The translations under genes and the position numbers were made by a program. From the NCBI GenBank assembly GCA_006176705.1, contig QRFJ01000058.1, positions 558,001 through 622,000 of the forward strand: a DNA stretch of 64,000 nt, in the 5' to 3' direction. The DNA is from Cocos nucifera. Taxonomy: Eukaryota; Streptophyta; Magnoliopsida; Arecales; Arecaceae. The notes below the pieces were generated by a model, which worked only from the letters and a program-made list of their open reading frames with translations, did not search any database and was not told the DNA's origin. Positions 56,660 to 64,000 of this stretch are shown here, piece by piece. Position 1 is the first letter of the stretch; the number at the start of each line of letters is the position of its first letter.

Positions 56660-57018
56660 GATTGTTAGCCCAAAAAAATAATCGTTATATGGTTGTGGTT
56701 GGTGAGCCAAGGTCAAAACCAACTGATTGAATTGTAAGTCCAAGTAAAATAATCGGACTGTAATCAAGCTAAGTGATTATAGTTGAATTCCTAAGTGGTT
56801 TACTTAGGGAGTGGACGTAGGTGCTGAGTTTGGCATCGAACCACTATAAAATTATTGTGTTTGTGATTGTGTGTTTCTGTCTTATTACTTTCAATCCCTT
56901 CACATTACATAGCTTATTTGATTTGGCACTCAATTAGTTTAATCTACTTACGTCTTAAGCTTAAAAATTAAAATTATCTAATTCACCCCTCCTCTTGGAA
57001 AGCCATTCTTGGGCAACA
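56660..57018 (+). repeat. SIRE-like 5' LTR, terminal part
   Basis: Matches 61406-61766 of the 3' LTR and ends GGGCAACA just before the PBS. Its first 108 bp duplicate 14781-14889. Confidence 0.88.
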
Positions 57019-57020
57019 AG

Positions 57021-57032
57021 TGGTATCAGAGT
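57021..57032 (+). other. SIRE-like primer-binding site
   Basis: TGGTATCAGAGT, one base from the tRNA-Met consensus, two bases after the LTR. Confidence 0.85.
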
Positions 57033-57083
57033 AGGTGCTCTAATATTAGTTGTTGATCAAACTATCAAAAAGCTAAAAGTTAA

Positions 57084-58621
57084 ATGGCAACCCCAATTGA
57101 AACTCCATTGGTTGAGGGGCAATCAACCAATAGACCCCCGCCATTCAATGGGAGTAACTATATCTTTTAGAAAGCACGAATGAGAATATTCATCCAAACA
57201 TAAGATTATGACATGTAGAATGTCATAATGTTAGGATCTCACACACCTACAATCATGGTTGATGAAGTGTGCATCCCAAAACTTTAAAAGAAAGCTCAAC
57301 TTAATGCTAAAGTAATGAATGTTTTATATTATACTTTGGATGCTAATGAATTCAATAGAATATTAATATATTCATCAGTCAAAGAAATTTGGAATAGACT
57401 TAAAGTCACCCATGAGGGTACCAATCAAGTCAAGGAATCAAAAATAAATATGTTGGTACATAAGTTTGAGTTATTTAAAATGGAACCATATGAAATCATA
57501 ACTAAAATGTTTACTAGATTCACTGATATTCTAAATGGTTTGAAAAGTCTTGAAAGAGATTATACTAACAGTAATATTATGCGTAAAATTCTGAGGTCTT
57601 TGCCAAAGAATTGGGAGCCAAAGGTGACTGTCATTCAAGAGACGAAAGACTTAAATACTCTTGCATTGGAGGAGTTAATTGGGTCACTCATGACCCATGA
57701 GCTAAACATGAACCAAAGACAAGAAGAGAAAGTGAAGAAAAAGAAAAGCATAGCACTCAAAGCTGCTGCCATATATGAAGAGGAAAGCGACTCCAAAGAA
57801 AACTCGGAGGATGATGAAGAAATGGCACTAATACTAGAATGTTCAAAAAATTCATGAAAAGAAGGAAGAAGTTTGAACTAAGAAAAAAAATTTTAGCAAG
57901 GGCAAAGGTAGCAAAGAAAGAGAAAGAGAAAAAGAAAAGATCAAATCACTTGTTATGAATGTAAAAAGTCCAGACATTTTCAAATGGATTATCCATTATT
58001 AAAGAAGAGCTCAAAGAAATCAAGGAAGAAAGTATTAAAAGCAATATGGAGCAATGATGAAGATTCATCTTTAAGTGAAGAAGAATGTCTAAGAGAAGAA
58101 AAAGCTAATCTTTGTCTTATGGCATTGGAAGATAAGGTAAACAATGATTCAATTTCTGAATTTACATTTGAGAAATTGTATGAAGTTTTTAATGATTTAC
58201 TTTCTGATTTTAAAAGGCTATCTCATAAGAACAAGGAACTAAGAAAAGAGAATCAATCCTTCAAAATAGATAAAGCTCAAATAGAAGAAAATAGAAAGAA
58301 AATATAAAGCAATCTAAATGAATCAAATGAAAAGATTGTGTCCTTACAAAATGAAGTGGTAAAATTAAGATCCATAGTAGATAGATATATATGCTAAGCT
58401 CTAAAAATCTGCAAACTATAATTAAAAATTAAAAAATGATCTTTGATAAAGTAGGTGTAGGGTATGATCCATCAAGAAAGAAAAAATCACTAAAGAATAT
58501 ATATGCAAAATCTCATAATTATGGTAGAAGCATCACATGTTACAAATGTAATAAAATTGGATATAAATTTATTGAATGTAAAATCTTCAATTCAAATAAA
58601 TCAAAAGTAAAACAAGTTTAG
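57084..58621 (+). pseudogene. gag: SIRE-like gag
   Basis: Starts at ATG 57084 (MATPIETPLVEG) with FNGSNY shortly after, the usual copia Gag opening. Stops follow near 57165-57300. It is open 57315-57857 (180 codons: EIWNRLKVTHEGTNQVKESK, RKILRSLPKNWEP, then an acidic SDSKENSEDDEE tail). It is then shifted by frame changes through a degraded first zinc knuckle (CYECKKSRHFQ near 57960), a coiled-coil-like charged segment 57984-58307, and a second knuckle C-x2-C-x4-Y-x4-C (58541-58582) whose histidine is tyrosine. The long C-terminal extension is typical of SIRE/Maximus Gag. Confidence 0.82.
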
Positions 58622-59260
58622 ATTCCTAAAGAAACTATTTATGCTAACCCCAAAGGATCCAAGTTAGCTTGGGTACCTAAGTTCACTTGATTGCTTGTGT
58701 AGGTGGGCTTGGCATCCGTAAGAGCTAAAAGAAAATAGTACCTTGATAGTGGATGCTCTAGGCACATGACGGGAGATAAATCATAATTTATCTTTCTTAA
58801 AGCTAAGGATGGTGGTGTTGTAACATTTGGAGACAATAGTAAAGAAAAAATCATTGGTCTCAGTAATATATTGATAACACCCTCTACTAGCATAGAAAAT
58901 ATTTTGTATGTTGAAGGACTAATGCATAACTTACTTAGTATAAGCCAACTTTGTGATAAGGGATTTAATGTTTCATTCAAATCATCTCATTGCATTGTAA
59001 CTAGTTCTTTAGATGAAAGCATCAAATTCATAAGAAAAAGATAGGAAAATGTTTACATTGTTGATCTTGACAAACTTAAAAATGAGAATATTGAATGTCT
59101 TGTTGCTATAAATGCTAAACTAAATGAATCAAGTTGGATTTGGCATAATAGATTAAGTCATGCAAGTATGGATCACTAGCAAGAATAATTAAACTTGATT
59201 TAGTAAAGGAGTTACCCAAAATAAATTTTGAAAAGGACAAAATTTGTGAAGCATCCTAAA
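58622..59260 (+). pseudogene. pol: SIRE-like pol remnant (protease, GAG-pre-integrase)
   Basis: Protease with DSG at 58745-58753 in YLDSGCSRHMTG, then a TAA at 58783, VTFGDNSKEKIIG and ILYVEGLMHNLLSISQLCDK; then the GAG-pre-integrase start (SWIWHNRLSHASM near 59150). The sequence diverges after about 59250, so the integrase core, RT and RNase H are absent. The element could not move by itself. Confidence 0.8.
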
Positions 59261-59286
59261 GAGAAAAACCAGCACTGCCATAGGGG

Positions 59287-59690
59287 ATGTTTCTGATATT
59301 AGTATTTCAGGACTTTGGAGTTTGCCTGGAAGGAGAACCTAGTAGAAAATTACAGCATTATGATACCTACAACTTGAAATCAATGCATAGGATGAAGTTC
59401 AAGAAAGTAAATGATATTTGGATGAAGTTAGATGAAGAAGGGGAAGAAAGACATGAGCTAGAGCCTATGCCACAGCGTTCTGCTCCTGCTTCATCTTCGT
59501 CCACTGTCAAAGTAGATGAGGATCAAATTAAGGAGATAGTGTAGCACATCTCGGCCAGAGTAATGATAGACTCTCCGGTGGTCTTCTCTTGTTGATGAAA
59601 AATACTATGAGGAAGGTGTTCACCGAACAACATACTTCTGCACCTATGGATCCAGCCTCGTCCAACCCTTCAGAGCCAAGTGTTGATTAG
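59287..59690 (+). pseudogene. Unassigned reading frame in SIRE 3' region
   Basis: An open frame of 85 codons (59287-59544), continuing past TAG as HISARVMIDSPVVF. Motifs: GEPSRKLQHYDTYN, MHRMKFKKVNDIWMKLDEEG, and a proline/serine-rich stretch PMPQRSAPASSSS. It is not integrase, RT or RNase H. Its place before the 3' untranslated region is where extra or envelope-like frames occur in SIRE elements. It could equally be captured sequence at the deletion scar. Assignment uncertain. Confidence 0.4.
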
Positions 59691-60306
59691 GTTGCATATA
59701 GGATCCATCTAGCTATACTTAGAGCATTTTGATTGTAAATGTTCATGATAGGTATCTATGATATGTAATGTTTAAACTTCAACATTTTGTGCACTTGAAA
59801 CTATTTGTATCTATGAATGAATAAAGTTTGACTTTTGGCTTGAATTGTATCAAATTTCTCTAATGAATGAATGAAATTATCTCTTTTCATGCTTGATTAA
59901 ATCTCTCTCTACATTATCCATATACTTTTTGATAATGACAACAAGGAGGAGAAAAATAAGTATAAAATGAAAATTAAAAATATAATTAAATGAAAAGAAT
60001 GGCATAAATAGGCTTTACTTCAGCAAGAACTAAATAAAGAATGCGCAAGCAAGTAAAATTTAATTGTAACTAGAAGTATAGAAGAAATCAGAACTCAAAT
60101 TGCTAAATTAAAATCTTAGCACATAATAAGATGGAGCAATACAAAATTTGACTTAAAATTAAACATACTTATTATATTCAGGGGGAGCATATGTAAATTG
60201 ATAAAATCTAAATAAATATGATGTATAAGTAAATTGGTAAGATTGAATGAAAATATCATTTTGAAATATGAAGGAAAGGTTATACTCAAAAGATTTTGTC
60301 ATCATC
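59691..60306 (+). other. SIRE-like 3' untranslated region
   Basis: AT-rich, no frame; contains TGATAATGACAACAAGGAGGAG, a decayed variant of the polypurine region, near 59930. Nothing else recognised. Confidence 0.6.
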
Positions 60307-60319
60307 AAAAAGGGGGAGA
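60307..60319 (+). other. Polypurine tract of SIRE-like element
   Basis: AAAAAGGGGGAGA directly before the 3' LTR start TATTGACC, a typical SIRE-type tract. Confidence 0.88.
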
Positions 60320-60320
60320 T

Positions 60321-61766
60321 TATTGACCTTAGATTGATTTTGATGATAACAAAAGTATTTGAGTATAGATTATTAAATTTCTAACGTTATTTGTGAGGAT
60401 GTGTAGTTGTAAATTTTAAGAGCTCATAAACTCCAAGTGTTTTCATTCATCTAAATGAAGATTCATTATTCAAGATTTTAGAAAGGATATTTTAGATTGG
60501 ATACATCTCTCAAGAGGTTTTAATGAAGGTTAAATCAAGACAAAAATGGCAAGTCTAGCCTATAAAGAAATTTAGAGAAGAAAAAATCACAAACGATCTT
60601 TGACATGCATGGCATGCAAATTAGGCCGACCTAGTCTTAGTGGAAGCAAAAGATAGAAAGGATAGAAAGCAAAATTTTTCATGACCCTGAGGACTGAGCC
60701 AACCCAATTTACACCTGAGCCGACCCAGTGACAACCAGACCGATCTAATCAGAAAAGTAGATGTCCCAATCTTAGAAAATAGAAGCAGATATTTCAAGAT
60801 CTCTGAGACTGAGCCGATCCAGCTGAGAATTGAGCCAACCCAGTTAAAAATTAAGCTGGCCCCATGCCTGTAATGGCTAGTTTCTAATTTTACAGTTTTT
60901 TCACTCCACACGCCTTCCAATGACTATTTTTGATCTTTCAATAGCTAGATCACTTCTAGAAGCCCTCCTAGCTTGTAATGGTGGAAAACCTCAGAGATAC
61001 TTAAGAGAACATTTGGGATAAGAGAAGTAACTTTTGAACCAACAAGAGAGAGCTTCCAAGCAGATTTTCAATTTTTCAAGTATGTAAGCCAAATAGTGAA
61101 AAGGAAGGACTGTTTCTTAGAGTTTTCTTTATCCTTCCAACATTCTCAATCAAAGAGAAGTCAAGCCATCATATTAAAGATTAATTTCTACTTCTTTCAA
61201 ATACTCAAAGAGAAAAAATCAAGCCTACAAACCAAGCTCCTAGATTTTCTTCTCTCAAGTTTCAAAGAGTTTGCTTTTATTTTGTTTATTGTATTTTTTT
61301 ATTTTTGTTTCAAGTTTCTTGGGGTGAGAAACTTAGATTAGTCTAAGCCTTGAGTTAGACGTTGTATGGTTTGATTGGTGAGCCAAAGTGAAAACCAATT
61401 AGGATTAATTGTTAGTTCAAAAAAATAATCATTATATGGTTGTGGTTGGTGAGCTAAGGTCAAAACCAACTAGGTTGGATTGTAAGCCCAAGTAAAACAA
61501 TCAAACTGTAATCAAGCTAAGTGATTATAGTTGAATTTCTAAGTGGTTTACTTAAAGAGTGAATGTAGGTGTTGAGTTTGGCACCAAACCACTATAAAAT
61601 TATTGTATTTGTGGTTGTGTATTTCTACCTTATTACTTTCAATCACTGCACATTGCATAGTTTATTTGATTTGACACTTAATTAATTTAATCTACTTATA
61701 TCTTAAGCTTAAAAATTTAAAATATCCAATTCATCCCCTCTCTTGGGAAGCCATCCTTGGGCAATA
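60321..61766 (+). repeat. SIRE-like 3' LTR
   Basis: 1446 bp, TATTGACC...GGGCAATA, uninterrupted, and therefore the reference for placing the 5' LTR pieces. It carries the same GAGCC-GACCCAG cluster (about 60620-60865). Confidence 0.92.
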
Positions 61767-61771
61767 GATTA
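61767..61771. repeat. Target-site duplication GATTA, right copy, of the SIRE-like element
   Basis: Matches 2758-2762. The copia-6 frame resumes here on the minus strand. Confidence 0.85.
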
Positions 61772-62880
61772 TATAATCGAGCATCTGTAGAACAATTCTA
61801 TATATGTAAATATGCTAAAGATAGTTTTCTACCTGTCTATAATTCAAAAGAAGTTTTAAGAATGGCCTTACTAGGAACCCAATTTAGGATATATATAGCG
61901 ATTTTCAAAACTTCTTCCCATAAATTCAAGGATAATGATGAATTATCAATCATACTTCTCACCATATCCATCAAAGTATGATTATGCCTTTTAGCTAAAC
62001 TATTTTATTAAAAAAATTTTAGCATAGTGTACTATACTACAATGTCATACTATTCAAGAAATTTAGCAAAGGATCCAGGATTACGGTCGGATTCATTATA
62101 TCTATCATAGTATTCATCACTCCTATGAGATCTCATAATTTTAATTTTTTTATCTAATTGATTTTCTACTTCAACTTTGTACACCTTAAAGGCTTCTAAA
62201 GCTTCAGACTTTTTATGTAATAGAAAAATATAACAATAACATGAGAAATCATCAATAAAGATGATAAAATATTTTTGCCCTTCAAAATAAGATATAAAAT
62301 AGCCACAAATATCAATATATATCAATTTTAAGAATTCTCGACTTCTAGTGACATGCTTTATAATTTTTAATTTATTTTTTAATATAATCAATGCATATAC
62401 CAAAATCACTAAAATCTAGATTTGATAAAATACCTTTCTTAACTAATCTAGTCATCCTTTTTTTTTTATATATGATATAATCATCTATGCATAATATTGA
62501 AGAACTCTCATTTATAATATCATATTTTATTTTGATATTAATATTCAAAATAAGTAAAGATTGTTCAAAAGAAGAATACAAATTCAATATATATAATCCA
62601 TTGCAAAATGTTCCAATACCAATCAAAATAATATTTTTTATTAATTTAAAACTTAAATTTTTAAAAGTAAATAAAAAATCTTTTAAATTAAATTTTGATA
62701 AAAAAAATAAATTTTTAGATACTGAAGAAATATAAAAGATATCATGTAGATCTAATTGAAATCTGGTATCTATAATAAGTCTATAGGTCCCAGCAAAAAT
62801 GACCTTGAACTTCATCCAATTTTTCATAAAGATTTATCGCTCTCTATCATTTAGTTTTTGATTTTAAAAAAATTCTATAA
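61767..62880 (-). pseudogene. pol: Copia-6 pol (protease end, GAG-pre-integrase, integrase)
   Basis: On the minus strand, 62827-62372 holds the protease-to-pre-integrase part (FQLDLHDIFYISSVSKNLFF, CNGLYILN) and 62409-62050 the integrase (IDICGYFISYFEGQKYFIIF, DDFSCYCYIFLLHKKSEAL, then IMRSHRSDEYY). Below 62050 a shifted frame continues with LMDMVRSMIDNSS and LNWVPSKAILKTSFE. The SIRE element cuts it at LYN, and it goes on at 2762. It belongs to a different copia lineage from copia-1 to -5. Confidence 0.8.
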
Positions 62881-63803
62881 TAAATTAGAAATATAAATTA
62901 TAGCATCCGAATCAATCCATCAAGTATTAGAAGGAATATTCATGAAATTTGTTTCAAAACAAATAAGTAATAAGGAAATATCCTTCTTTTTGAACCATTT
63001 TTTTTCATAATGCTTCTTGATATGTTCCTTCTTATTACAGAAAAAAAATTTAATTGATGAGAACTTTTCATTGGTGGATTGCTATATCCTTTATTTTCTT
63101 TCTTCATTTTTTTCTTTTAGGACACTCCTATAAATTCACATGAATAACTTGGATCCCTTCCTATTTCAATCTTTCTTTCTCTTGTACATACTGGAAGATG
63201 AGTTCGTTTATTGACCATGATTTGTTATATGTTATAGTAAATTTTAAATTAGATAAACTAGGATAGAAGAGAATTGAGAACAAATTGGACAAGAAAATTT
63301 TTAGATACCGTGATATCCAAATCATTTAACTTTTCAGCTATATCATGCATTTCTATAATGTGCTTTCACATTCCAGAAAATTCATTATATTTCATAGAGG
63401 TTAACTTATTCATTAGGATACCAGCTAAGACTTTACTTGATCTGATAAACTATTATTCTATAGAAAAAAAGTATTCAAAGGCTAATTCGTTATGAGGAAT
63501 ATATCCTCTTATGTCTTTTGCTATAGAACTCTTAATAATCATGAGAGATAATATATTAGAATGCTTCCACTTTTTATATAATTTCTTATGATCAGAAGAA
63601 CAAATGGAGGTAGGTGGATCAGGTTGAGACTTACGAAGGACCAAATTTAAGTCTAAGCATCCTAAGATAATGAGAAGCTGCTCATACCAATCAAGATAAT
63701 TCGATCCATTCAGTGTATGAATATTAGATAGATGCGATGAGAGCGAAGTAGGAATCATAGCTATAAATAATAGAACATGCTCAAAATTATGATCATGATG
63801 CAA
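62881..63803 (-). pseudogene. gag: Copia-6 gag
   Basis: Open from ATG 63803 to 63453 (116 codons). The real start may be the internal methionine of MIPTSLSSHLSNIHTLNGSN. LNGSNYLDWYEQLLIILGCL and KWKHSNILSLMIIKSSIAKD are classic copia Gag features. A stop (TAG at 63453-63455) interrupts it; homologous sequence continues to about 62990 with further stops and a zinc-knuckle-like remnant near 63040. Confidence 0.78.
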
Positions 63804-64000
63804 ATTTCATAACACAATTCTATTAATAATACTTATTTACAACTATAAAACACTTTTGGATAAGAATCATAGCATACAATAAATATCATAACTAATTTAA
63901 TCATAAATTTGAATGTAATAAACAATGCCAAAACATGCATCACATAAATCATGACCAACAATAATATAAAATATGTAAGCAAGAGCAATAATTATAGCAT
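63804..64000 (-). other. Copia-6 leader (partial)
   Basis: AT-rich stretch upstream of copia-6 gag on the minus strand. No LTR end or PBS is visible before the window edge, so the 5' LTR lies outside. Confidence 0.5.

Larger units (their letters stand above)
2763..61766 (+). mobile_element. SIRE/Maximus-like Ty1-copia element, split by nested insertions
   Basis: One insertion spans 59 kb because other elements sit in its 5' LTR. Its own parts are: 5' LTR pieces 2763-3840, 14729-14889 and 56660-57018; PBS 57021-57032; gag 57084 to about 58620; a protease remnant to about 59170; an unassigned frame 59287-59690; PPT 60307-60319; and 3' LTR 60321-61766. GATTA flanks both ends. Both LTRs start TATTG instead of TGTTG. 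Assignment to the SIRE group rests on the long Gag, the AAAAAGGGGGAGA tract and the LTR character. Integrase, RT and RNase H are missing, so the element is defective. The 5' LTR pieces overlap by about 109 bp, which marks a later rearrangement. Confidence 0.88.

Noticed and set aside
57021..57032. tRNA-Met-like sequence
   Set aside because: Only the 12-base primer-binding match is present; no cloverleaf follows.
59287..59690. Possible envelope gene in the SIRE-like element
   Set aside because: The position fits, but I see no signal peptide, transmembrane segment or envelope motif, so it is left unassigned.
1..64000. Host gene hidden between the elements
   Set aside because: Every interval is accounted for by LTR, leader, gag-pol or element remnants. 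The only unassigned frame is 59287-59690.

Overview
This window is plant nuclear DNA made up almost entirely of nested LTR retrotransposons. I see no host protein gene, tRNA gene or rRNA gene. Every coding trace is gag or pol of Ty1-copia or Ty3-gypsy type, and nearly all copies carry stops, frameshifts or deletions. The sequence is AT-rich, and the copia primer-binding sites match the 3' end of plant initiator tRNA-Met (TGGTATCAGAGC). The organism is therefore a flowering plant; a monocot with a large genome, such as a palm, is my guess and cannot be proved from this sequence.

The nest can be reconstructed from target-site duplications (TSDs). The outermost layer is copia-6 on the minus strand (61767-64000, continuing at 2609-2762). 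Two elements interrupt it. Gypsy-1 on the minus strand (1-2608) shows its 5' LTR and part of gag and then leaves the window. A SIRE/Maximus-like copia on the plus strand spans 2763-61766 with TSD GATTA on both sides. The SIRE 5' LTR was then invaded by copia-1 (3841-14723, TSD TTGAG) and by copia-2 (about 14890-35733, older and more degraded). Copia-3 on the minus strand (20347-34024, TSD CTATC) sits in the 3' LTR of copia-2. Gypsy-2 (23075-28299, minus strand, TSD GTCCA), a non-autonomous element, sits in the integrase region of copia-3. This gives five nested levels.

The right part is an LTR-INT-LTR-INT-LTR array (35734-56659: copia-4 and copia-5 sharing a central LTR). Its two outer flanks do not match, and it is bracketed by a duplicated segment of about 109 bp of the SIRE LTR (14781-14889 and 56660-56767). 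This is best explained by ectopic recombination between two different insertions in the same SIRE LTR. Copia-5 also carries a 1.5-kb LTR-like insertion (51776-53287) that ends in a 150-bp inverted repeat. After the array come the SIRE PBS, gag, a protease remnant, an unassigned reading frame, the polypurine tract and the 3' LTR.

The least ordinary signals are: a leader module of about 173 bp with hairpins, present in 1-3 copies in five copia elements; a gypsy derivative whose coding region is replaced by a 69-bp minisatellite and whose LTRs carry 45-bp repeats; gypsy LTRs ending TG...TA; an identical UGA inside the Gag zinc knuckle of four copia copies; and a small reading frame conserved inside the copia LTRs.
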